This document shows positions 42,473 through 50,892 of a DNA stretch of 64,000 bases, piece after piece; position 1 is the stretch's first letter; every line of letters begins with the position of its first letter. Source of the stretch: TMP-86 sp044226865. Lineage in GTDB: Bacteria > Pseudomonadota > Gammaproteobacteria > Steroidobacterales > Steroidobacteraceae. Made by a program: the position numbers and the translations under genes. The notes below the pieces were generated by a model that did not search any database, was not told the DNA's origin, and saw only the letters and a program-made list of their open reading frames with translations. The DNA is taken from positions 372,001-436,000 of the forward strand of contig JBGAGE010000001.1 of assembly GCA_044226865.1 (NCBI GenBank), in the 5' to 3' direction.

Positions 42473-43747
42473 CTAGGCGGAGGCCTCGCGCAATTCGTTG
42501 CCCAGCGCCTGCAGCAGCATCGGCGTGGCATCGGCGCAGGCGAAGGCGATTTCGACATCGTTCACGAATCCCGCCACCAGCGCCGCGCGCGCCTGCATGA
42601 TGAGACCGTACAGCCGCACCGCGTTGTAGATGGTGTGGAAGCGCAGTTCGCGCAGCTCCACCTTCCAGCCGCCCGACTGCTCGTACTGTTGCACGAAATC
42701 CGGCCAGGGCAACATGCGGCTGACGAAGGGCTTCACGTAGCCGAGATCGGCGGCCGGGTGACCCTGTGAGGCCAATTCCCAGTCGAGGACGGCGCTCAAG
42801 GTGTCGCCCTCGACCAGGAAATTGTGAAAGCCCAGGTCATTGTGGGTCAGGCGTATCTCGCTGCCGGCATCCTCGACGTGCGCCGACAACCAGGTGATCG
42901 CGGCGTCGATCACGCGCGCGCGGATGCCGATGTGCTGCTGCATGCCGGCGAAGCCTGCGATCTGGCGGGCCAGGTCCTCCCGCGCCAGCGCGGCTGGCGC
43001 GAGCCCGCGGCTGCGCTCGGCCGGCAATCCATGCAGAAGCCCCATCTGCTGCGCCAATTGCAGGCCGAGTTCGCGCGAGCGCGGTGGCGTGAACAAGCTT
43101 CCGGTCAGGCGCCCCGGCAGTTTTTCGAGCAGGATGAACGGCGCACCCACGGCGCCATGTGCCGGCTCCAGCAACAGCGGACGCGGCGCGCGGATGCCGC
43201 TGGCGGAGACCAGTTGCAGCAACGCGAATTCACCCGCCACCGTGGTGTCGGTGGCGCCGCCCTGCCAGTCCTGCCGGAAGATGAAATGTTCCGGCAGCTG
43301 CGCAGCGCCGGTCTGCGAAATCATGGCGGTGACCTTGCAGCGCCCGCCTGGAATCAGGCGGGCTTCGGTAAGTTGCAGCCGGGGGCCGCCCAGCGCATGC
43401 GCCTGCAGATAGCACTGCAACGCCGCACGGTCGATGTGCCGTTGGGCGGCGTCCGCTGCCTGCCGGCCCGCATCGCTGCGCGCCGCTTCCGCCGCCTCGA
43501 AGGCCGGCTCGCTTTGGTTCAATGCCTCGCTCTCCTCGAGCACGTCGGCCGCGATGCGTCCCTCGCCGAGGTGCTGGGCCACCCGCGCCACGATGGTCGC
43601 GCACTCGCGCAGGCGCAGCGGCGCATCGTCCGCAAGACCGTCGTTGACCTGGCGGCAGATGGCCTCGGCAACATTCAGGAGGTAGGCGCGCAGCGTGGCA
43701 TCGTCGGGCCGCGGCAGCGGCAGCGGCGCCCGGCCGTCCGCGTTCAT
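42473..43747 (-). CDS. Phosphotransferase family protein (APH-like)
   Basis: This 424-residue protein has about 100 residues of helical N-terminal extension, then an APH-type kinase fold with LTHNDLGFHNFLVEGD (catalytic loop) and VLDWELASQGHPAADLGY (metal-binding DWE). It is of the type found beside acyl-CoA dehydrogenases in catabolic clusters; the acceptor is unknown. Its ATG overlaps the stop of the preceding lipocalin-like gene (ATGA), so they form an operon. Confidence 0.82.
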   Translation of the reverse strand: MNADGRAPLPLPRPDDATLRAYLLNVAEAICRQVNDGLADDAPLRLRECATIVARVAQHLGEGRIAADVLEESEALNQSEPAFEAAEAARSDAGRQAADAAQRHIDRAALQCYLQAHALGGPRLQLTEARLIPGGRCKVTAMISQTGAAQLPEHFIFRQDWQGGATDTTVAGEFALLQLVSASGIRAPRPLLLEPAHGAVGAPFILLEKLPGRLTGSLFTPPRSRELGLQLAQQMGLLHGLPAERSRGLAPAALAREDLARQIAGFAGMQQHIGIRARVIDAAITWLSAHVEDAGSEIRLTHNDLGFHNFLVEGDTLSAVLDWELASQGHPAADLGYVKPFVSRMLPWPDFVQQYEQSGGWKVELRELRFHTIYNAVRLYGLIMQARAALVAGFVNDVEIAFACADATPMLLQALGNELREASA

Positions 43748-44712
43748 GGTTGCCGCCCGTCCCAGCGCAACCAGTCATTGTCCCTGGTGAGCCCGAGCGC
43801 ATCGCGGTGCCAGGGTGGCATGAAGCGCATGGCGCTCCATTCGACCATGCCCTGCCAGACGCGTTGACGGCATTCATAGATCATCGGCCGGTGCGCGCAG
43901 AAGTATCCCTGGCCGTAGGGCTGCAGGTTGTACTCGCCGGCGGCGCGCCCGAGGATTTCCACCTCGCGTCCGAGCTTGTCGGTGAAGCGCGCGCGCACGC
44001 CGTTCAAGCCCAGATGATCGTCCGACAAGTGCAATTCGGACTGCACGTCCGCCACCATGGACAGGACTCCATCCAGCACCACGTAACCCAGCATCATGCG
44101 GCCCTTGGGACCGATGGTGGGAAAGGCGTTGATGTGATTGTCGCGGTCGAGCACGGCCATGAACCAGCGATGCGCCAGAATGCTGCCGCCATCGCGCGGA
44201 CCCCAGCTGTGATCGAGGAAGCCCACGCCATCGAAGGCGCGGCGCACGCCGCCCGCCGTGATATGTCCCTTGACGCTGCCCAGCGAGTCGTAATGACCTG
44301 CGCCGATGCGCGCGCCGGCCACGTCCATGTTCATCTGCACCGGCCCGGTAAAGGATTCGAACATGACGTCGGTCTGTACGCCGTCGCGGTCCACACGCAC
44401 GCGGCAGGTGCGCAACGGATCGGGGGTCTCGAAGCTCACGCCCTCGAGCGCCGTTCCGGTGAGCTGGCCGGGAGGGATGGGCAGTGCCGTGCGCTTGGCG
44501 CGCGAGAGGATCTTGCCGTCCACCTGCGTCCAGCTGTAGAGGCTGGCTTCCTGGCGGTTGGGGTGGACCCCGATACGATGGAAACCGGCAAGCCCGCGCA
44601 GCGGGTCCACCAGCGCAATGAGCGTGCTTTCCTGCCAATGCGCCTCGGGGCCGGGGGCGTGATTGGCGTCGTCCGCCCTGGTCAGCGTGGGGGCATGGGG
44701 AAATTCGGGCAT
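43744..44712 (-). CDS. Lipocalin-like (DUF7064/7065, AttH/CrtC-like) protein
   Basis: This 322-residue beta-rich protein has the hallmark DHSWGPRDGG and HRWFMAVLDRDNHINAF, as in AttH/CrtC-like and DUF7064/7065 proteins that hold hydrophobic molecules. These are common in steroid, terpene and alkane catabolic clusters, but their activity is unproven. Good GAAGGA site. It starts a minus-strand operon continued by the phosphotransferase and faces the membrane-protein gene at 44906 across a shared promoter region. Confidence 0.72.
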   Translation of the reverse strand: MPEFPHAPTLTRADDANHAPGPEAHWQESTLIALVDPLRGLAGFHRIGVHPNRQEASLYSWTQVDGKILSRAKRTALPIPPGQLTGTALEGVSFETPDPLRTCRVRVDRDGVQTDVMFESFTGPVQMNMDVAGARIGAGHYDSLGSVKGHITAGGVRRAFDGVGFLDHSWGPRDGGSILAHRWFMAVLDRDNHINAFPTIGPKGRMMLGYVVLDGVLSMVADVQSELHLSDDHLGLNGVRARFTDKLGREVEILGRAAGEYNLQPYGQGYFCAHRPMIYECRQRVWQGMVEWSAMRFMPPWHRDALGLTRDNDWLRWDGRQP

Positions 44713-44749
44713 GCGGCGGGTTCCTTCGGGATAACGGGTGCCGAATTAG

Positions 44750-44761
44750 TATACTGGTGTA
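44750..44761. promoter_or_regulatory. Palindromic operator-like site in the 44712/44906 divergent region
   Basis: TATACTGGTGTA fits the same TAnnCTnGnnTA pattern as the site at 41097-41108. On the minus strand TATACT (a strong -10 match) lies inside it, 38-49 nt before the lipocalin-like gene. Confidence 0.5.
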
Positions 44762-44905
44762 CGAGACGAGGCAAGGCCGGGGAGCGCCGCGGCGGATATT
44801 GGAACGGGCGGCTGCCGGAATCAAAATGCCGCGGCCCGGCGCCATACCGGCTTTGGACGGAAAGCGGCATGCTGGCGGGGCTTGGTTCACGAGAGGGGGG
44901 CAAAC

Positions 44906-45610
44906 ATGTACGACACCAAGGAAGTCCTGGCATCCATCGACCAGAACGCCGTGTACATCCTGCTGCTGTGCGGCGCGGCCATGATCTTCAACTACATCTT
45001 CTTCATCGACGCCGTGCGCCGCGCGCTGCGCGACAAGGTGTATCCCTTCAGTGTGTTTTCCACGCTGTTCTGGCTGTCGGGCGATGCCTCGGTGGTGCTC
45101 AGCTACGACCTGGCGTTCCACGTGTTGAATCACTGGTACATGAAATTCTTCTGGGGAGCGCTGTGCCTGACCGTGTTGTTCGAGTTGTTCTTCCTGTCTG
45201 CGATTTTGCGCTTCGGCCGCAAGGAGATCGCGCCGGAGCTGAGCCAGCCGCAGTTCGTTGCCACCATTCTCGGCACCCTGGTGGTGATGTTCTTTGCCTA
45301 TAACTTCATCAAGGAGCGCATGGGCGATACGCTGGTCATCGACTACTTCTGCCTGGCGAATCTCGCCGGCCCGATGTTCAACTGGCACCTGGTCTCGCGC
45401 CGCAAGAATCTCGCCGGCACCAGCCCGTTGATCTGGATCTGCTACACGGGCGTGGTGACGTGCTGGAGCGCGGCGCTCATGCTGTTCTTCGGCAAGCCCT
45501 TCGCCAGCCCCGAATACCTGCTGATCTACGCGCTGGCCTTCGCCGGCTCGCTGGCGGTGACGTTCAAGGTGCTGAAGATGGCCCCGGCCAGGGTGGCGGT
45601 GCCGGCCTGA
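44906..45610 (+). CDS. Seven-helix membrane protein of unknown function
   Basis: This 234-residue protein has seven hydrophobic segments and short loops (for example AVYILLLCGAAMIFNYIFFI, FFWGALCLTVLFELFFLSAI and PLIWICYTGVVTCWSAALML). There is no signal peptide. I do not recognise a family. A strong site (GAGAGGGGGG) precedes ATG 44906. It is divergent from the lipocalin-like gene and ends 3 nt from the TetR gene. Several conserved-looking polar residues in membrane (DYFCLANLAGPMFNWHL) hint at an enzyme or ligand-binding role, but this is inference. Confidence 0.75.
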   Translation: MYDTKEVLASIDQNAVYILLLCGAAMIFNYIFFIDAVRRALRDKVYPFSVFSTLFWLSGDASVVLSYDLAFHVLNHWYMKFFWGALCLTVLFELFFLSAILRFGRKEIAPELSQPQFVATILGTLVVMFFAYNFIKERMGDTLVIDYFCLANLAGPMFNWHLVSRRKNLAGTSPLIWICYTGVVTCWSAALMLFFGKPFASPEYLLIYALAFAGSLAVTFKVLKMAPARVAVPA

Positions 45611-45613
45611 CGT

Positions 45614-46372
45614 TCAACCGGCGCGGCCGCCAACCGGCCGCGCCGCGCGATGATCGGCCATGTAGCGCTCGAGGCGCGTGAGTTCCTCGCCCTGGAGCGA
45701 TGCACGCAGGATGGCGCCGGGGCCGCTGTGGAGGTCGCGGCGATAAGCCGCCACATCGCCGGGTTCCGCGCACCAGCGCGTGATGGTGACATGCGCAAGC
45801 GCGGTCAATTGCCGCGCCAATGATGGTGGATCCGCATCGGCCCGCAGCGCGCCGCGCCGCTTGAGCTCATCGAGGTCGGCGCGCAGTGCCGATTCCGACG
45901 CCCGGTAGAAGGCGCGCGTCAGCGGATCGCGCGGCGCGGAACTGTAGGCGGAGGAAACCCGCACCCAATCCGCTTCGCTGAGCGCGGACTCCCAGAACAA
46001 TTCGATCATCAGGTAGGGCGTGTTGACCTGCAGTTCGCGCGCACGCGCCACGGCTACTGTGTGAATGCCTTCCACCCAATCGGCCGCCGCCTGCTCGAGC
46101 ACCTGCGCCTTGGAGCCCACCAGGTTGTAGATGGTCTGCGCGGAAATCTCGCACCGCGCCGCGATGTCCTGCATGTGCACGCCTTCGTAGCCGGCGCTTT
46201 TCAGCAGCGCGCGGGCGGCGGCGTAGATGCGCGAGCGGCGCGAGCGTTGGCCCACCCAGGCGCGGCCGCGTTGCGCCGGCGCCTGCGGACCCAGGTCGCG
46301 GAACAGCGAGGTGGTGGGGTCGGGAACGCCGGCGGTTGCCGGGAATTCGCGATCGGGGGGCTGGGTCGCCAT
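45614..46372 (-). CDS. TetR-family transcriptional regulator
   Basis: This 252-residue protein has a TetR HTH (RIYAAARALLKSAGYEGVHMQDIAAR, CEISAQTIYNLVGSK) and a helical ligand domain. About 40 residues precede the HTH. It is the best candidate for binding the TAnnCTnGnnTA sites found in nearby promoters, since TetR operators are short palindromes. That assignment is inference. Confidence 0.88.
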   Translation of the reverse strand: MATQPPDREFPATAGVPDPTTSLFRDLGPQAPAQRGRAWVGQRSRRSRIYAAARALLKSAGYEGVHMQDIAARCEISAQTIYNLVGSKAQVLEQAAADWVEGIHTVAVARARELQVNTPYLMIELFWESALSEADWVRVSSAYSSAPRDPLTRAFYRASESALRADLDELKRRGALRADADPPSLARQLTALAHVTITRWCAEPGDVAAYRRDLHSGPGAILRASLQGEELTRLERYMADHRAARPVGGRAG

Positions 46373-46451
46373 GCGCCGATGGTAACGCCGGGCGTTGCGC
46401 AGCGGCCAGCATTCACGCCGGGCGGCGACTGGCTGGTGCCAATAAAGGCTA

Positions 46452-46871
46452 TTACAAGTCCGCGGGGATGGTATCCGCGACCACGCCGAGCACTTCCGAG
46501 CGCACGCCCTTGGACCTGGGATTGGCGCGCATGCAATCCGTCACGGCGAGGTAGGCGACCAGGTCGCGGAAGGTAAGGTCGCGATCCACCGGCCATTGCG
46601 CGAAACTCTCTTCGGCATGGCGCAAGATGCCGGGAATGTCGGACGCCGAGTGGTGCCCGCGTTGCTTCACCACCTGGGCGTAGATGTCCATCTTCGGGGC
46701 ATCGGGCATTTCCGCGCGGATCCGGTGGTAAAGCCGCAGCGAATGGTTACAGGTACGCCGGATCTGCACCCGTTCACGCATCACCGCCACGAAGTTGAAA
46801 TTGCGCAGCGTATCGTTGAGCCAGTTGCTCTTGTCATCATCCTGACCCGGTCGGTCGGCACCCATATCCAC
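46452..46871 (-). CDS. Conserved-looking hypothetical protein
   Basis: This 139-residue soluble, mainly helical protein carries segments such as RTCNHSLRLYHRIRAEMP and FRDLVAYLAVTDCM. I do not recognise a family. The start is GTG 46871 (GGGGG upstream) or ATG 46865. It sits between the TetR gene and an MFS gene on the same strand, so it may belong to the regulon. Confidence 0.6.
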   Translation of the reverse strand: MDMGADRPGQDDDKSNWLNDTLRNFNFVAVMRERVQIRRTCNHSLRLYHRIRAEMPDAPKMDIYAQVVKQRGHHSASDIPGILRHAEESFAQWPVDRDLTFRDLVAYLAVTDCMRANPRSKGVRSEVLGVVADTIPADL

Positions 46872-47014
46872 GGTAGACCCCCATCGAGAGACTCAAAATC
46901 ACCTATTCCGTGAGTCCCGCCGGTCCAGAAAGAGGTTGAATCGGTGCCGAAAAATGTCACGGGCGTCACCCGGCGCACGACATAAGGCGCCAGCGGCACC
47001 CGCCGGCGCGGTTT

Positions 47015-48235
47015 TCAGCGGGGAGAACCCGCCGGGTGGGCGTCCGGCAGCCATCGGGCCAGCATGCCGAGCAGCGGCAGGAAGGAGGTCAGCCAGTACA
47101 CGTATTCGATGCCCTTGATGTCGGCCAGCTGCCCCAGGAGCGCTGCGGCGAGGCCGCCCATGCCGAAGGAAAACCCATACATGAGCCCGGACGCCATGCC
47201 CACCTTGCCCGGCATGAGTTCCTGCGCGTACACGACCATGGACGGGAAGGCCGATGCCAGGACCATGCCGATCAGTACGGTGAGCGGGCCGGTCCAGAAC
47301 AGGCTCACATACGGCAGCATCAGGGAAAACGGCAGGATGCCGAGGATCGAAAACCAGATCACCGCCTTGCGGCCGAAACGGTCGCCCAGCGGCCCGCCGG
47401 CCAGAGTGCCCACCGCCACCGCCGCCAGGAAGACGAACAGGTGCATCTGCGCATTCACCACCGAGACGTTGAACTTGTGGATCAGGTAGAAGGTGTAGTA
47501 GTTGGTGAGATTGGTGAGATAGAAGTACTTCGAAAAAATCAGCAGCAACAACATGGTCATCCCCAGGACTACGTCGCGCCGGGGCAGGGAGGGGGATGAT
47601 CGGCGCCGCGCCTTGGCCGTGGCCAGCCGCGCCAGGCCATGACGCCGGTACCACAGGCCCACGTTCCACAGGACCACGGTGGAGATCAGCGCCAGCATGG
47701 CGAAGGCCACGAGGCTGGACTGCCCCCAGCGAACCACCACCAAGGCCGCGCACAGGGGGCCGATGGCCGCGCCGGTGTTGCCGCCGACCTGGAACATGGA
47801 CTGCGCCAGGCCGTGGTTGCCGCCCGCGGCCATGCGTGCGACGCGCGAGGACTCCGGGTGGAACACCGAGGATCCCATGCCCAGCATGCAGGCGCCGACC
47901 AGGAGCGATGGGTAGTTGCGCGCCAGCCCCAACGTGGCCAGGCCGCTGAGCGTCAGCAGGGTGCCGGCCGGCAGGGAAAAAGGCATCGGACGGCGGTCGG
48001 CGTACAGGCCCACCATGGGCTGCAGCAGGGAGGCGGTGATCTGGTACACGAGCGAGACCACGCCGATCTGCCCGAAGTCCAGATTGAAGCTGGACTTGAG
48101 ATTGGGATAAATCGCCGGCAGGAGCGACTGCATCATGTCGTTGAGCAGGTGGCAGAAGGCGATGGCGAAGATGACGGTGTAGACCGTCTTCTCGGCGTGC
48201 TCCTGGGTGGACGAAGGCGTGGCGGCGGAATTCAC
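47015..48235 (-). CDS. MFS transporter, fosmidomycin-resistance (Fsr)-like
   Basis: This 406-residue protein has twelve helices. The opening resembles Fsr (FCHLLNDMMQSLLPAIYP, SLVYQITASLLQPMVG, GSSVFHPESSRVARMAAGG). It is a drug or metabolite efflux candidate. The start is GTG 48235. It is divergent from the P450 gene across a 282-nt gap that contains a very A+T-rich block. Confidence 0.85.
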   Translation of the reverse strand: MNSAATPSSTQEHAEKTVYTVIFAIAFCHLLNDMMQSLLPAIYPNLKSSFNLDFGQIGVVSLVYQITASLLQPMVGLYADRRPMPFSLPAGTLLTLSGLATLGLARNYPSLLVGACMLGMGSSVFHPESSRVARMAAGGNHGLAQSMFQVGGNTGAAIGPLCAALVVVRWGQSSLVAFAMLALISTVVLWNVGLWYRRHGLARLATAKARRRSSPSLPRRDVVLGMTMLLLLIFSKYFYLTNLTNYYTFYLIHKFNVSVVNAQMHLFVFLAAVAVGTLAGGPLGDRFGRKAVIWFSILGILPFSLMLPYVSLFWTGPLTVLIGMVLASAFPSMVVYAQELMPGKVGMASGLMYGFSFGMGGLAAALLGQLADIKGIEYVYWLTSFLPLLGMLARWLPDAHPAGSPR

Positions 48236-48276
48236 TGCAAATGACGTCGGGCGGCGGGTGCGGCGCAGTTGATGTG

Positions 48277-48346
48277 GTTTTTGAAGATTATAATTATATT
48301 AATAAACAGCGAACTAGAAGTATTATCTAATTACTTACCTTAAAAG
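48277..48346. other. A+T-rich block in the MFS/P450 intergenic region
   Basis: About 15 of 70 bases are G or C by my count, against roughly two-thirds in the surroundings. It includes TTATAATTATATTAAT. It may be an UP-element or nucleoid-protein binding region, or an imported scrap. The rest of the 282-nt gap holds CGCTAGTGT at about 48469 and ACCAGT at about 48488, near the P450 start. Confidence 0.6.
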
Positions 48347-48517
48347 CGCTTGATCTCACCGGAGGCCGTCGCGCGGCCCGTTCCCGGGCAGGAATCAAAG
48401 CATAGAGCCCCGCCGCTCATAAAGTCCCACTCATTGATCGGCGCGTCCATTCACCTCGCGCCGCGCGCCGCTAGTGTGGATGGCCATACCAGTTGTCAGC
48501 GCCAAGAGGCCTTCGCC

Positions 48518-49681
48518 ATGTTCCGCTTTGATCCCTATTCCCCGCTGACCGACGCGGACCCCTTTCCCGGCTACCGGCGCCTGAGGGATGAATTCCCCTG
48601 CTTCTGGAGCGAGGAGGCGCGCATGTGGATCCTCTCCCGCTACGCCGACATCTTCGCCGCCCTGAAGGACTGGAAGACGTTCTCCTCCGCCAAGGGAAAT
48701 CTCATGGACGAGCTGCCCGAGCGGGCCGGGTCCACCCTGGGCACCACCGATCCGCCCCGCCACGATGAATTGCGGGCGCTGATCTCGGCCGCTTTCATGA
48801 AGCGCAACCTGGAAGGCTTGCGCGAGCCGATCCGGCAGATTGCCCGCGGGCGGCTGGCGGCGCTCGAGGGGCGCCGGCAATTCGATTTCATCGGCGATTT
48901 CTCCAGCCACGTCACCACCGACGTGCTGTTCCGCATGCTCGGCCTGCCGCCTGACGATGACCATGAGGTGCGCGAGCGCGCCGTCCTCATGGTTCAGACC
49001 GACCCCAAGACGCGGCAGAAGGGACCCGAGCACCTTGCGGCTTATCAGTGGATGCAGGCGTATGCGGCGGGCGTGATCGCCGAACGCCGCCGCCATCCCC
49101 GCGATGACCTGATGTCGCATTTCGTCGCCGCCGAGATCGACGGCCGGCGCCTGGATGAGCGCGAGGTGCTGCTGACGACCACCACCCTGATCATGGCCGG
49201 CATCGAGTCATTGGGCGGCTTCATGACCATGTTCGCCCTCAACCTCGCCGATTTCCCCGATGCCCGGCGCGAGCTGGCGGCGCAGCCGGCGCTGATCCCT
49301 GATGCGGTGGAGGAGTCGCTGCGCTTCAACACCTCGGCGCAGCGCTTCCGCCGTTGCCTCGGCCGGGACGTCGACTTGCACGGCCAGAAGATGCGGGCGG
49401 GTGATTTCGTCTGCATGGCCTATGGATCGGCGAACCGCGACGAGCGCCAGTTCCCGACCCCCGATCTCTACGACATTCGCCGCAAACCCAAGACGCACCT
49501 GGGATTCGGCGGCGGCGTGCACGGCTGCCTGGGCGCGATGATCGCGCGGCTGGCGATCCAGATCGTGTTCGAGGAATTCCTGGCGGCCATCCCTGAGTTC
49601 TCGCGAGTGCACACCACGCTGGATTGGATGCCCTCGACCACCTTCCGCAGTCCCTTGCGGCTGGAATTGGCGCGGGCCTGA
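48518..49681 (+). CDS. Cytochrome P450
   Basis: This 387-residue class I bacterial P450 has the heme-ligand motif FGGGVHGCLGAM (Cys337), the ExxR of the K helix in EESLRF, and the I-helix segment MAGIESLGG. Where most P450s have AGxDT, this one reads AGIES, so the acid-alcohol pair is Glu-Ser. ATG 48518 follows AAGAGG; the open frame continues upstream to a TTG without support. No ferredoxin is adjacent. It is probably part of the oxidative catabolic cluster. Confidence 0.92.
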   Translation: MFRFDPYSPLTDADPFPGYRRLRDEFPCFWSEEARMWILSRYADIFAALKDWKTFSSAKGNLMDELPERAGSTLGTTDPPRHDELRALISAAFMKRNLEGLREPIRQIARGRLAALEGRRQFDFIGDFSSHVTTDVLFRMLGLPPDDDHEVRERAVLMVQTDPKTRQKGPEHLAAYQWMQAYAAGVIAERRRHPRDDLMSHFVAAEIDGRRLDEREVLLTTTTLIMAGIESLGGFMTMFALNLADFPDARRELAAQPALIPDAVEESLRFNTSAQRFRRCLGRDVDLHGQKMRAGDFVCMAYGSANRDERQFPTPDLYDIRRKPKTHLGFGGGVHGCLGAMIARLAIQIVFEEFLAAIPEFSRVHTTLDWMPSTTFRSPLRLELARA

Positions 49682-49689
49682 AGGGCGCG

Positions 49690-50892
49690 TCAGCGCGCGG
49701 TCAGCGAGGCCAGCATCAGGCGCTTCACCGGCGCGATGCGGTCCGCCAGTGTCAGCCCCAGCTTGCGTCCCAGTTGATGCAGTGGGCGCGAGTCGGTGTA
49801 CAGCCGCACGATCGCGTTCGTGCCCAGGTACAGGGGCAGGGCGGCACGGCGGTGGGCCGACTCGTAGCGCTTGAGCACGTTCAATGAACCGATGTCCCGG
49901 CCTTGGGTTTTGGCCCGGCGCAATTCCTGCGCGAGGCACTCCGCGCTCTGCAAGCCGAGGTTGAAGCCGTGGGCCGTCACCGGATGCATGCCGACGGCGG
50001 CATCGCCGATCAGCGCCAGGCGCAATCCCACGAAGCGATTGGATCGTACGGCGACCAGCGGATACAGGTGGCGCGTGCTGGTCAACGTCATGGCGCCGAA
50101 GCGATCCTGGTAGCGCGCCTGCATGTCGCGGTTGAATTCGGCGGCGTCCATGGCCGCCAACCGTTGTGCCTCGGCGGCGCTCACCGTGATCACCACGGAA
50201 GACTCCGAGCCGTTGAGCGGCAACAATGCCACGGTACAGGTGTCCTGGAACCACTCCCAAGCAGTCTGCTCATGCGAAACCGTATGGCGCATGCGGCACA
50301 CCAGCATGGTCTTGCCGAAGTCGAGCATGTCGGCGGAAATGCCGGCCGCACGGCGCGTGTCGGAAAAGCGGCTGTCGGCGCCGATGAGCAGGCGCGCCCG
50401 CAACGTCTCGGCCGGTCCGGTGTCGACGCTGGCCGCGGCGGCCCCCAGGCGAATTGAACTCACCTGGCGTGCATCGAACAGGCGGATGCCGGGCGTGGCT
50501 GCGGCCGCTTCGAAGGCGGCGCGGCGGATCAGGTGGTTCGCCACCAGTTGCCCCAAAGCCTCGCAACGCGCCTCGCGATGGTCGAAATGCAGGCGCTGCG
50601 GCGATTGCCCGGTGATGACGACGGCGTCCTTCAGGGGTGACACTTCGTCCGCGGGAATGCGCTCCCACACCCCAAGCCGCTTCAGTATCCCGATCGAGCG
50701 GTGGGTGAGGGCGATTTCGCGGCCGTCGAAGCCGGGGTCGGCCAATGCCTGGCGCGGCTGGCGTTCCACCAGGTCCACCCGCAGGCCCGCTTGCGCCAGG
50801 CTCAGCGCGCAGCACAGCCCGGCGGGACCTGCCCCAATGATGAGGGCGTCCGCGTCCGGAGCGGCGAGGTCTTGCGTTTCAGGCGCCGGCAT
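49690..50892 (-). CDS. UbiH/UbiF/COQ6-family FAD monooxygenase (UbiM-like)
   Basis: This 400-residue flavoprotein has the Rossmann motif IIGAGPAGLCCALSLAQAGL, the second FAD motif LIGADSRFSDTR and GLRLALIGDAAVGMHPVTAHGFNLG, which is the ubiquinone-hydroxylase signature. The C-terminus (YESAHRRAALPLYLGTN) resembles UbiM-type 5-demethoxyubiquinol hydroxylases. It likely hydroxylates a quinone ring in ubiquinone synthesis. The start overlaps the FNR-type gene by 14 nt. A role as the CTQ hydroxylase QhpG was considered and judged unlikely. Confidence 0.82.
   Translation of the reverse strand: MPAPETQDLAAPDADALIIGAGPAGLCCALSLAQAGLRVDLVERQPRQALADPGFDGREIALTHRSIGILKRLGVWERIPADEVSPLKDAVVITGQSPQRLHFDHREARCEALGQLVANHLIRRAAFEAAAATPGIRLFDARQVSSIRLGAAAASVDTGPAETLRARLLIGADSRFSDTRRAAGISADMLDFGKTMLVCRMRHTVSHEQTAWEWFQDTCTVALLPLNGSESSVVITVSAAEAQRLAAMDAAEFNRDMQARYQDRFGAMTLTSTRHLYPLVAVRSNRFVGLRLALIGDAAVGMHPVTAHGFNLGLQSAECLAQELRRAKTQGRDIGSLNVLKRYESAHRRAALPLYLGTNAIVRLYTDSRPLHQLGRKLGLTLADRIAPVKRLMLASLTAR

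Noticed and set aside
49690..50892. QhpG, the missing CTQ hydroxylase
   Set aside because: The sequence has ubiquinone-hydroxylase marks (GDAAVGMHPVTAHGFNLG) and is coupled to an FNR gene far from the qhp operon.
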